A stretch of 64,000 bases of DNA from Pyronema omphalodes (Eukaryota > Ascomycota > Pezizomycetes > Pezizales > Pyronemataceae): positions 558,001-622,000 of the forward strand of contig JAJJXM010000024.1 of the NCBI GenBank assembly GCA_024516155.1, read 5' to 3'. Positions 33,712 through 43,983 of the stretch are shown one piece after another. The notes beneath the pieces were generated by a model. The model was not told the origin of the DNA and did no database searches. It saw nothing but the letters and a program-made list of their open reading frames with translations. The position numbers and the translations under genes are program-made. Positions within the stretch are counted from its first letter, which is position 1; each line of letters begins with the position of its first letter.

Positions 33712-34832
33712 GGTTTCGTGATGAGGTGTTGATGCTCGTGGGAGAGCTCGCGAGTTCCGGCCAAACCAAGTCGTGTGACGGAGCCGCACCGCGTTGCCGT
33801 GCTAACCAGAGTAGGTTGGCCAGCGAAATGATTTACGTAACATGGGTTAGGGTTATGAGAAGAGTGTGAATTCTTGGCATGTGTGATAATCAATGATTAT
33901 GTTGTTTTAATAATGCAATAATGATGCTAGAGCTTGAATTTCAGACGGATCTGAATATGATTGATAATATTATGTAATAATGTTGAATATACAGCTGCGC
34001 AAGGTCACCTGTCAATCTTGGCGTTGAGGATCTCTTCGGATTTTTACCAGACTTAATCGCATTTCATTTGATGACTACACGACTTAAAATAAAATCTATA
34101 AAACTTGACTATTATTCACCTGCTGCGGGAAATACTTGCTCAATCTCAAAAGCACTCCGGAACTGGGGGTACCTCATTAAATACAGCGCACCTCATATGA
34201 TTGAGGCATAGCAACACAACAACCAAAACTCCAGATGTTTCCAACGGAATAGCAAGTATCCAAATGTTTCGCAGTGGCCACATTCACCACGATCATCAAA
34301 CTATAGTTCATTCTTCCCTTATGATACCTTCACCCATGTTTACAGGATGCTATGACTGTTTTTGCTATTGGTATTTCATATCATTGCACCAGAAATTCGA
34401 AAGCAAGCAGGGGCGCACGGTATAAATTCATTTAGATTCTGGGGATGGGAAGTATTAAACCATTCAAAACATTTCATTTTAAACACAGCGAAATATATCC
34501 TCCCTCTCACCATACAAAGTCCATGTTTTTGAATCCCTGATTATGACAGTCCTTATTCATCTCCCCAAAAGCAGACTGCAGTACGAGAATGAACCCACCA
34601 CTATTCTTATTAAAATCCCTGACATTCATCCCGAAATCAATCACATGTTATAGAAATCCCGCAGCCTCACCAAAGATACCACCTACTGTCGCCATTCCCA
34701 AATGCCACACACTCCAGATCGCGCTGACAATAATGTACTTCATCCGCCACGCTGAGAAATGTCGTCGAAATCTCTGAATAACCTAGAAAAGATCACTTCG
34801 AAACAATCAGAATAAATAAGCAGGAAAAAGGG
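33712..34832. other. intergenic, no gene seen
   Basis: Promoter side of the ERD2-like gene and 3' side of the NLR-type gene. AT-rich with short chance ORFs only. Confidence 0.6.
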
Positions 34833-37800
34833 CTATGGGAATTTACACTGAACAGCTCCATGTGCTCTCAACAGTTCTTCTGCATCATGAAGTTCACATT
34901 CAATGGCCCTTGACAGTGCGGTTGAGCCATCTTTTGCTCGCCAGTTGACATCGATGTCCAGTTGAGATAGAAGTGCCTTGACAATATCGTAACTGTAGTA
35001 GTCCTCCTGTTCCCAGGGCACCGGGTCGTGAAATGACCATATCAGAGGCGTACGGCCATATATGCCGTCTGTCGTGTTGACATCGGCGGAGCTTTGCAAC
35101 AAAATATTTAATGTCTCTAAACTGTGGTGTTGCGCAGCGAGAGATAGTGCTGTTCTCTCTGCATTATCCCTTGTATCCACTGCGGCCTGATGCTCTATGA
35201 GCAACTTCACAACCCCCGCATGACCTTTTCTTGCTGCCAATGACAACGGCGTGCATCCATCACTATTAGCCTTATTCAGATCAACATCATTTTTCTCCAA
35301 AAGCAACTTGACCACCTCCAATTGACCGTTTTCTGCTGCATGTAACAACGGCGTATTTCCATAAAAACTGGCCTTGTTCACGTCAACACCGGTTTCCTCC
35401 AAGAGCAACTTCACTACCTCCGTATGCCCACTTGTGACTGCCGAAAATAGCGCCGTCTCACCATAGCGATCCCCAAGATTGATATCGGCTTTGTATGGAG
35501 GCTTCAACATGACTTCAACAACCGACGTATGGCCCATATCAGCAGCAAGTGTTAAGAGGCGGTTTCCCCACACGTCCATTTCGTTTATATCTCCGTTCAT
35601 AGAATCAATGACTCGACAGAACAGCTCAGGAGAGCCAGTAGAAGCGGCAATGTGAAGAGGAAATGTTTCGGTACACATTTTATAATCAACGCACTCTAAC
35701 TCGCCATAATACAATGACGGTGCCTCGGACCCCGGTGTAAAATCGGAGAATCTTTCTAAGATCTTCGTTAGAAATTTTCTTGGAACTAGCAGTGATTTGT
35801 ATTTTTCCATGACGAAAGCGAAAGCCATCTCTTCGACCTCGGGATTTCGTGTTTTGGAACTTCGCAAATGATAGCCCCATCTGTATATAGCGTATCCAAG
35901 TAAGGGGTATCGATAAAACGTCCCATGTTCTAGAATGCGTAGTTCTTCATTGAGATGATGGAAGGACATATAGGTCATGCATATCGACGCAATTTCCATG
36001 TGGCCTTCGTTGAACAAAAGTCCTTCGTTATACTGGTCTTGAAAGTAATCTTGGAGGGACTTGTGAACTAGCCGAACGGTCGAAGTGGACTCATCCACTA
36101 TCACAAGCCCGAGACAGCAGTCAAGTATAAACTGTGGCTCCACAAAGTTGTCCCTATGAAGCATGGTGTCACCTGGCTCAATAGCAAGAGCGTAGCGTAA
36201 ATAACTCTTCGAGCCATAATGGTCCCGTAAAAAGGAATATCCATTTCAAGACTTTCATGGCGAGGCTCGACATGGACTTCTTCTGAGCTCTGATTCTGTC
36301 CAGCGTGATTCCGAAGGCGTCATACAGTTCTCTCGGCATGCATTTCAGTGCCTCGCGTCGCTTTCGGATCGTTGGTTCATCGAGGACAGTTTCTATCTGT
36401 AGTGCGGGTAACAGGAACCTGTCATGATATCAGCTTCGTAGTCGTAAATGATAGAAACGCCAGAGAAATCACGAACATTCCCTTAGATGCAGACACAATC
36501 TCCTCGACAATGTATTTCTTGAACCCGTCGTCCATGTCAATGGTTTTATCCTCATCGATCTTGTGAGCAATGTATGCCGTAATATCCTCGGTGCTTGCCT
36601 GGAGCTTCACCATAAAAGGGATTTCTGGCTCCACAGAAGTGTGTGATATGACATAGTTCTCCATCGGAGGCCTACCAGTGAAGAACAAACGGATAGGTCG
36701 AGACTCGTTGTCATCGGAGGATGACGATAGTTCAACCAGATATTGAATGAGTTGTCGTCTGTCAGTCTCGTTACATTCGTCCAGGGCATCGATGCATATG
36801 TATGTTTTGTCGAAGCCTTTGAGAAGACGCGATAAACTATGAACCGCATCTTTCACTTCAATTGCCTGTTGATCCTTCTTTTTCTTGAGTAATGTCTCAA
36901 TGATGTCGGTAGGGACTCCCTTTGACGCGGTGATCGCCTGCTTGAGGAGTCCACCAATCATGTTGACAGGAGTTTGTTCCTTTGCCTCACGGTAGTCACA
37001 ATAGATGAAGGCAACGTATGTTTTACTGCCGGCGAAACCACTCAGATGGTCTATAACAAGGGAGCTATCGCATGACAAGACATTTAGCATCCACTCTCTT
37101 TATGAAACGTAATTACCTCAGCGTGTACATACCTGATAAAGGTTTTGCCTGCGCCTGGGATTCCGTAACACCCGAAGATATTTACCCCATCAGAATCATC
37201 CCGCCAGTTCCGGAATATTTCGCTCTCCAGGAACCAGTTGCCGATATTTGCCAGGCGTTTCGATCGTACGTCTTGATGTCTTGTCTGTGGTTCCAGAGGT
37301 GATATCCATTGAAGCAATGACTCCATTTCTTGATCTAGGCTTTCTGTTAGCGTGAAGCGGCCTGGACACCAAATTCGCTGAGGTAACAACCATTTGCTAT
37401 TCTGTTTGTATTCTGCGCGACACTCAAGATCTTCTTCTGTGTTTCTTGTCCGAGCTCGAGCACTTTAGTCAAATCTTCGAAGATTTCTGATTGCTTCTCT
37501 GACGCTGTCAATAGTGCCTCTATCCCTGGTAATTTCATTTAACGGAAACTTTCAAGGTTTTGCTCCATTTGATGTTCCCTTGCTCTGAGCTCAGTCATAA
37601 CCTCCCGAGACGACTTCGCGAGCAGTTCACTGTAACCAAGTTAGCGACCAGTCTTCTATGGCGGAGACAAATCATTGGATAAAGTTGTCTTACCAGTTCG
37701 AGATAGTCAAAGAAAACTGAAATGTCTGTGTGAAACGCTGTACGGTTGCCATAGTGCTGTCATAATCCTGCTTCCGAAACGGCCATTTCAATCGTTCCAT

Positions 37801-38118
37801 GGCCTGTGAAATCTTGCCTTTTTCGCATCTGACTTCAAGTTTTACGATGTTCTTATAAAGCTTCGTTATCTGATCTCTGCAAGCTTCGACAGCGCTGATC
37901 AAGGCTGAGGTTTCTGCAAAGTTCCCGTTGTAATCTTTTCGCAGAAACTGCGTAAGCTGTTCCAGTGTATGACATAGCGCCGTAACTTGAGCTAGAAGAT
38001 TACGGGCTTCTTCCGGTGCGGACTTGACGCCGTCGATGTAAGCCGTTAAGATTTTCGTTATCTCCAACGCAAGACTCAGGAATCCCGCAACTCCGGTGGA
38101 GATGGTAAAGGCGTCCAT
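34833..38118 (-). pseudogene. STAND/NLR-type gene (Helo-like N, NACHT, ankyrin repeats) with coding lesions
   Basis: Minus strand. Exon 1 (38118-37694) encodes a Helo-like N-terminal domain of fungal STAND proteins (MDAFTISTGVAGFLSLALEI, TALCHTLEQL). Introns at 37693-37630, 37132-37065 and 36476-36419 rejoin frame well. The NACHT core has a P-loop (GCYGIPGAGKT) and a Walker B-like TYICIDALDEC, followed by FFTGRP. The C-terminal part has about eight ankyrin repeats (TPLLHAAENGQLEVVKLLL, TPLSLAARKGHAGVVKLLI). Three defects break the reading: an in-frame TAA at 37540-37542, a frame change between about 37400 and 37345, and a frame change at about 36200 (WLEEL to RYALAIEPGD). Intact members act in heterokaryon incompatibility or innate-type sensing and may trigger cell death. 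Lesions could be real decay or sequence error; three together favour decay. Confidence 0.78.
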
Positions 38119-38724
38119 AGATTATATGGATATCGAAGAGCGCAGTGAACTGGGTAACTCGTAGTTTATCGATGAATGATCTGATGATGGAGCAAAAACG
38201 GTTGTCGTTGGACTCTGGGTGATGATTCTTGTTGGGGCTGAGTCGTGCGTGAAGCTGATCTCTGAATCCGCATGCCTGAAGGGCGCTTATGATAGTGCAT
38301 GTACGGGTGGGTACGTACATGCCGTCTATGTAGTACCAAACATCGGGCATCACTCTGACGCACCCATTCCTACGGAGACTCTGGGGCAAAAAACAGAGCC
38401 AAATTATCAGGTTTTTGTACGGTGGGACGTGGGCTGTGTTTCTTCTTCTGGCGGTTGCGGGTGTAGGAGATAGGGGGCCCTCATCAGGTGACTTTGGGCA
38501 CGAGGACAGGAAGTTTTTGGGATTTTTCTTAGCGTCCTGCATAGCCTTTCAGGCCTCTGTCAGAGTATGATAAAAATCAAATCAAATCAAATGAAAGCCA
38601 GAGTCTCCAAAATTTATTAAAACTGTAGCATACGACATAACCGTAAGGGGAAGAATGTTTAAGAAATTCAAATCAAATTAAATTGGTGGTTACCATATTA
38701 TACCTTAAGGAGAATAACCAGTCC
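38119..38724. other. upstream region of the NLR-type gene
   Basis: Promoter side of the minus-strand gene. The frames that cross it (38000-38542 minus, 38219-38473 plus) lack motifs and overlap exon 1 out of frame. No gene is called. Confidence 0.5.
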
Positions 38725-38982
38725 TTACATTTACATTTACATTTACATTTACATTTACATTTACATTTACATTTACATTTACATTTACATTTACATTTAC
38801 ATTTACATTTACATTTACATTTACATTTACATTTACATTTACATTTACATTTACATTTACATTTACATTTACATTTACATTTACATTTACATTTACATTT
38901 ACATTTACATTTACATTTACATTTACATTTACATTTACATTTACATTTACATTTACATTTACATTTACATTTACATTTACAT
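38725..38982 (+). repeat. perfect hexanucleotide microsatellite (TTACAT)43
   Basis: 258 bp made of 43 uninterrupted TTACAT units. Because the period is six, five of six frames stay open through it, creating spurious dipeptide ORFs (His-Leu on plus, Cys-Lys on minus). The lack of any interruption points to recent expansion or ongoing slippage. It is not the TTAGGG telomere unit. Confidence 0.98.
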
Positions 38983-39376
38983 CTTAACCTACTTTCTCCA
39001 AAATTCAAATTGGATTTTCGATGACAGCCGGCGGCAAGCTTTGTTTTCGATCGAGTGATTCTCATGATTATAAGTCTACATGTAGGACGTGAAGCTGTTG
39101 AAAGGAAACTCAAGTCAGAAAACTGAAAGCTATGTTATTCGCTGCTCGTGAATACCGGCAGCCTGATATCTACGAGTATGCTAGAAACCCAACACAAATC
39201 CCTAGTTCTTCCACCTTTGGTTGCACCATGGGGGTTAACTTTTATGTTGAGCATTTAGTTATACGTGGTACCTCAAGAGATTCTTGCTGAAGCGTACAGT
39301 ACTGCAGCCGATGGAGTTGATGAATCATGCGCATAAGCTAAGTATCACGGTGCACATAATTTATTTCCACATTTCA
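38983..39376. other. intergenic, no gene seen
   Basis: Short AT-rich stretch between the hexanucleotide array and the small hypothetical gene. It may contain that gene's promoter. No clear motif. Confidence 0.5.
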
Positions 39377-39886
39377 ATGTTCACCTCTACCTCAACGACG
39401 CTCCATCAAACCGATCCATCGAGCATACCGCGCGCTATACCACCTCCACCGTTTCCGTTATTCGACATACACAAAACAAAACATCTATGCCCCGGTTCAC
39501 AACACTTTGTACAAGTCAACACAACCCCCGCAGCCATCGCTACCTCCGAAAACATGGTCAACACCCACCCCAGCCCATACGACCATGGTATGATGGGAAT
39601 CGGAGCCCAAATACCTACAAATCTTGTGCTGCAGGAGAGAACCGATAACATTAACTCGTTACTGTCGCTAAGTCACTCCCTCGTTACCTCCGGATCGGAT
39701 CGAAATGATAGTCTGATAACTGAGTCCACGCTCACTCCGGAGAAGGAAAGGAGGAGCGTTTCGAAAAGACATCGGATTAAGTCTGTATTACGAAGGGTGG
39801 GTGTGAGGATGTTTGGCTTCATGAAAGTGAAAAAGATTTCTACGGGTGCTATGAAGATGGATGTGAGGTGGAGTAGTAGGGTATAA
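39377..39886 (+). CDS. small hypothetical protein
   Basis: Single-exon frame of 169 aa if started at MFTSTSTTLHQ. The frame is open 31 codons further, but that part is AT-rich and less protein-like. The middle is Pro-rich (IPRAIPPPPFPLFD), then Ser/Thr/Asn-rich, and the end is strongly basic (KERRSVSKRHRIKSVLRR). No signal peptide, membrane helix or known domain. Composition is more coding-like than nearby chance frames, but there is no family match, and it may not be a gene. Confidence 0.4.
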   Translation: MFTSTSTTLHQTDPSSIPRAIPPPPFPLFDIHKTKHLCPGSQHFVQVNTTPAAIATSENMVNTHPSPYDHGMMGIGAQIPTNLVLQERTDNINSLLSLSHSLVTSGSDRNDSLITESTLTPEKERRSVSKRHRIKSVLRRVGVRMFGFMKVKKISTGAMKMDVRWSSRV

Positions 39887-40901
39887 GGCGTACTATTTTG
39901 GAGTTACTTTTTTTGAACATTGTTTGAGTACATGCAAATTAATGTGGATTTGATCAGATGTTTTATCTGGGTTTTGATTTCGATGATGTAATTCTAATTG
40001 TGTGCTTTTAGTATGAGAATTGAATACACATTGCTTTCATACAAAAGATAAACAGTTCCATACGCATTAAGTTACATGATGATGAACTAGGCATCACGGA
40101 GGTATTTAATGAAACAAAAGGAGGCTATTAATCCTTCACCTAAACCACGAAGAGAAGTAGAGAAATTTGAAGCAAAGAGGATATGATCTTTGATTTTCCA
40201 ATCTGAGTACATTGTAATATTTTATATATCATAGAGAAATTCTAGAACTGTAGAGTAGTTTATATATTAACACTCTGGAAAACAAGTGATATTCTGTGAT
40301 GCCACCAACTGGGCTGCTACAGAGTTCTAGGGAAACAACCATGACGTGTTCTTTGGATAATCTTCTGCTGTGTTTCCGGAATATTTCCACGTCCTACACA
40401 CCGAGTCATTCCTGATGCGCCTCCTATTCACATATGTACTTCTTACTAGTCCATAGTCTAGTCTAACCCGACGCTTTCCCCCTCTTTCTAACCCTGGACA
40501 TCCCCAACCTAGGCTGCCTAAACGGCCCTGCTCTTCCCCACAGCGTCGACATCACCGGACATTGCTGTCAACCATGACGTGGTCTCCATCATCTCTAAAT
40601 CGTGTACGATAATGGCCTTACTTTTCTGAGATCTCTCACACTCTATCGTAACTTCATTATTTGTTACAGTACCTGCAGCGTGCGCTTTATTCGCCGCAGT
40701 GTTCAACTCCGAAAAAGTGCCACGTCACCGTCTTGGCAGGGCGCCCATGCTTCTTTTAACACCGAACGCCCCTCCCCCCGACGGCCAACGGACGTTGCAC
40801 GCCCAAACTCTCCACATTCTACACATATCTACGTAAGTTCTACTCTATACAGCTTTCCACAGGCGTGGGGTTGTTCCGATGTCACTGACTGTTGGTAGAC
40901 A
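39887..40901. other. intergenic; probable 5'UTR intron of the bZIP gene
   Basis: AT-rich up to about 40400, then C-rich promoter-like sequence. A canonical donor (CTAC-GTAAGT, 40833) and an acceptor (GGTAG ending at 40898) lie just before the bZIP ATG. Splicing would fuse the upstream frame in phase, so the intron could be in the 5'UTR or in coding sequence. Confidence 0.5.
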
Positions 40902-41282
40902 ATGACGTCTCCACCCCCAACCTCACCAACCCCCACCAACACCCCGCCTCAGACACAACCTGACATGTCCCCGAAACCTACGTTAGAACCAGTGTGGAGG
41001 ATACAACCGCCGATGGCAGCGGATATTGATGCGAAAGCACGGAAACGGCGATTGAATGCGGAGGCGGCAAGGCGGAGTCGGCAGCGGAAGGAGGAAAGCG
41101 TACGGGCGCTGGAGGCGGCACTGGAGGCGGTTACGAAGGAGCGAGACGCGTTGAAGCAGGATATCGAGTGCCAGAAGGAGCAAGTTAAGCTATATAAAGA
41201 AGCGGCGGAGAAATGGAAGGAAGTTGCTGAGATGACCGCGAAATCGGACGGGGGTGGAATAAAGGGAATAAAGAAGGAGTGA
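40902..41282 (+). CDS. short bZIP transcription factor
   Basis: 126 aa. The N-terminus is Pro/Thr-rich. Residues about 47-65 form the basic region (KARKRRLNAEAARRSRQRKE) with the signature N-x2-A-A-x2-S-R. A leucine-zipper-like coiled coil follows (about 66-105: VRALEAALEAVTKERDALKQ, then KEQVKLYKEAAEKWKEV). bZIP proteins dimerise through the zipper and bind short palindromic sites in nuclear DNA. The protein is small; a longer N-terminus is possible because a GTAAGT/GGTAG intron just upstream keeps frame with an ATG at 40602. No specific orthologue is recognised; GCN4/CPC1-like by basic region only. Confidence 0.85.
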   Translation: MTSPPPTSPTPTNTPPQTQPDMSPKPTLEPVWRIQPPMAADIDAKARKRRLNAEAARRSRQRKEESVRALEAALEAVTKERDALKQDIECQKEQVKLYKEAAEKWKEVAEMTAKSDGGGIKGIKKE

Positions 41283-41711
41283 TTTTGGCGGCGGTGTCTA
41301 CCACGTGCGGCACCTACGACTCAGTCAGCAGATCACTCTAAAGCACTCGGGTATTCGCCAGCACTAATATTACTTATGTGCTATCACTCCCTGTATGCAG
41401 TATTTTATGTCAGGAGTTTCTCTTTTTTTTTTTTACTTTTGTTCAATTTTGTGATAGTTGTCACTGTTATGGTTGGTAGTAAGTGCCTAAATTTGGCCGC
41501 AAGATCACGTGTACCATGCATTATTATGTCTGCGCTTCCGCACTTCTCTTCTAAGTTTTCTCCTCACCACTCCGACCTCCACTTCCACCACTTGTGTTAT
41601 TATCCCCAGTCTGATATCCGACCCGACCAGATTCTTCTGTATTATTTTCCTCGGTTACATCAAACACTCCCAGCCACTACTTGTTACTGTCAGTTTCTTT
41701 TACAAAAAGGC
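41283..41711. other. intergenic, promoter of the 551-aa gene
   Basis: T-rich then C-rich sequence without a gene of its own. The next gene's frame is open upstream to 41376, but that extension encodes hydrophobic, T-run-driven sequence and is probably untranslated. Confidence 0.5.
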
Positions 41712-43481
41712 ATGGGTTGGTTTACCCCCGCACCTTCGGCTTTGTGCTCCAATTGCACTACAAAGCTTGACCAGACAAAACGTATCTGTCCCGCAGAGTC
41801 CTGTCAGGGCAAAGACCCTAACAATCGACCATTACCTCAACTTATCGACGAAAAGGACATTCCAACGTATCACTCTGCCGATGCCAGTGTTTACCCCGCC
41901 CCTATTAAATTATCCCAGCTGAAAGAGTGGATCCACGCTGCCCCGAAAGACAGTATAGAATACAGGGATTCTGAAGGGAAGCTTGCCGGTTATGTTATTG
42001 CCTTACCTCTCCGTTTGGACCATTGGAGGAATGTTGTTGATGGAAAGCTGAAGGAGTGGGAAATTAATTCGTCTATGTTCAAGACCGGAAGTCATCACAA
42101 TCCGTTACACATTTGGCACATTGAGAAGTACCCGGAGGTCTGGAGGGAAGAATGGGGCCACTTTTCAGAGGTGGTCAGATCTGACTTGAAACTCGATCGG
42201 CGGCCGTTCAGTGGTTTATGCGTGACGCGTGAAGGACGTCGAACGTTCAAATTTCTGGGTGCTGCTGAGGAGGAATACAAGGGACAGGTCGTGGTCAACG
42301 GAAAGGTTCTAGAGAAGGTTGATTGGGACGGTGAGGGTCATCTTCAAGGGGTCGGGACGATGCTCGTTAGTGGTCGGCATGATCCTCGATTAATCTACGA
42401 CGAGGATTTGAGGCAATTCGGATGCGATTGGAAAGACATGCACCACCGCAACGATATTCTTGAGCTGGCACAACAAAAAGTTGACAAATTCTTATTGGCT
42501 GAGGAGAAAGATGCATGTCAACGTGATCCGAAGGCATGCCTCAGTAATGGCAGACCAAGCCCATAGGATGAGCACAAGTCCACCTCTACACAAGCGGGTT
42601 CATTCGGTAAGATACCCTGAGGATCTGTCGACGAATATTTGAATTGACACGATGCAGACACTAGTAATGATATCACCCCAAGTGGTCGGCCATCTCCGAC
42701 GCCAAACCCGGTTTCGCAACCGACAACCTCTTCACCTCCTACGCAACCACCAACCCCTGCACCGAAACCCTCAGTGCAACCAGCAACTCCAGGACAACCC
42801 GCGACTGCGGCTAATGTAGCTAAACCTACTGTCCAGAGCACACTTCCCTCTCCAAAACCTCCGACGGTTCAATCGTGTGCTGCAGTCAAACCTCCTGCAC
42901 AACCCGCAGTTCAGTCACTAAAACAGACAGCGCGAACAGAAAATCCTATACCGAGTTCTCCTGTGAAAATTGCGACTCTTCCGTCAGATTTCGCAGGGCT
43001 ACCGAGTGATTGTATACCAGACGCCGGGTTGTTAGGAGTAAATATTCCAAGCTATCACGATCACCTGGCGAAAACACTGGAGCTGGAGGAAAAAAATCGT
43101 CAAAACATTCGGGCCCAGGGAGTGTACAAACCAGAACAAATTGCGAGACTTTTGAAGGAGCGGGATACTTATTTAGAAAAGGAGACCAAAATATACCATG
43201 ACCGAATGCGCGAAATCGGTAGCGATTACCGTAAGAAAAAAGAGGATATTTCCCGACAGGTTCAAGAACTTCGCCAAAAAGCACTCTCTGGTGACCAGGC
43301 TAAGAGAGGGAAAAAAGGATCCGACGACAGCCAAATACAACTCTTCCGGACTTTTCTTGACCTTAAAGAACAGCGTGAATCACTTGATGAATTTACTCGC
43401 GATCAATATCTCATAGAATATGCACGACATGCTTTGACATTAGGGAGACTTCAGAAATCGCCACACAGACTTCCTTTGTAG
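41712..43481 (+). CDS. orphan protein with N-terminal Cys motif and C-terminal coiled coil
   Basis: Two exons, 41712-42543 and 42658-43481, join in frame (CLN-TSNDITPS) through a 114-nt intron (GTAATG...ATGCAG), giving 551 aa. The start is chosen at ATGGGTTGGTTT, with good context and immediately before conserved-looking sequence. Near the N-terminus, C-x2-C ... C-x4-C (LCSNC, ICPAESC) could bind zinc. The first half looks globular (LKEWIHAAPKDSIEYRDSEG, HHNPLHIWHIEKYPEVWREE). Exon 2 opens with a long Pro/Thr/Gln-rich linker. It ends with about 130 charged residues predicted as coiled coil (AKTLELEEKNRQNIRAQGVY, MREIGSDYRKKKEDI). I recognise no family. Splitting this into two genes is unlikely given the clean in-frame splice. 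Confidence 0.75.
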
Positions 43482-43983
43482 TAAAATGGTCATGAAGGCT
43501 TCTGTACCGTACCATGAGAAATCGGAGGGAATACCAAGATTGCTTGTTTTGGCATTACTAGAAGAAGGAAGAAGAGTGTAGGATAAGATACTGGATGATA
43601 GTGGTACTTGTGTGTGTGTGTGTGTTGATGTGTCATTCTGGAGGTCTTGTACTGAGTAGAAGAAAATGTATTCTTTTTGAACCCTAACCTGGTATTGTTG
43701 TGAAATCTCCCACCTGAACAGCATCTTGTTGTTACTCTGCATCAGTTACATACTCTGGTGTAACTCTGAACGGAAACTAAACTTTGCATTCTCCGGCTTC
43801 CAGGTCATGTGATCATACCGCTGGCTTACCCAGTTGGACAAGATTTACATTGCGGAAGTGACCCTTGGCCACAGCTTTGCTCTGCTCTTCCTCGCTCCTA
43901 GTAGCGGCTCCACTTCTTCTTCCGGCAACGCATCCCAAAACCAAACACGCCCCCAACGAGATCGCACCCAGCGACGAAAATAA
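43482..43983. other. intergenic with a short GT repeat
   Basis: This holds the 3' side of the orphan gene, a (GT)n run at about 43610-43625 and the promoter of the Zn2Cys6 gene. A minus-strand ORF covering 43845-44444 is a shadow of that gene. Confidence 0.55.

Noticed and set aside
34833..36164. A separate intact ankyrin-only gene
   Set aside because: The reading continues upstream into NACHT sequence (EPGDT before MLHRDNF) in the same orientation; it is the C-terminal part of one broken gene.
38725..38982. Telomere-like repeat
   Set aside because: The unit TTACAT is not TTAGGG-like, lies internally and has genes on both sides.
38673..39113. Minus-strand ORF with a long Lys-Cys dipeptide repeat, and its plus-strand His-Leu counterpart
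   Set aside because: Both are translations of the perfect TTACAT array; the six-base period keeps frames open. No flanking gene features.
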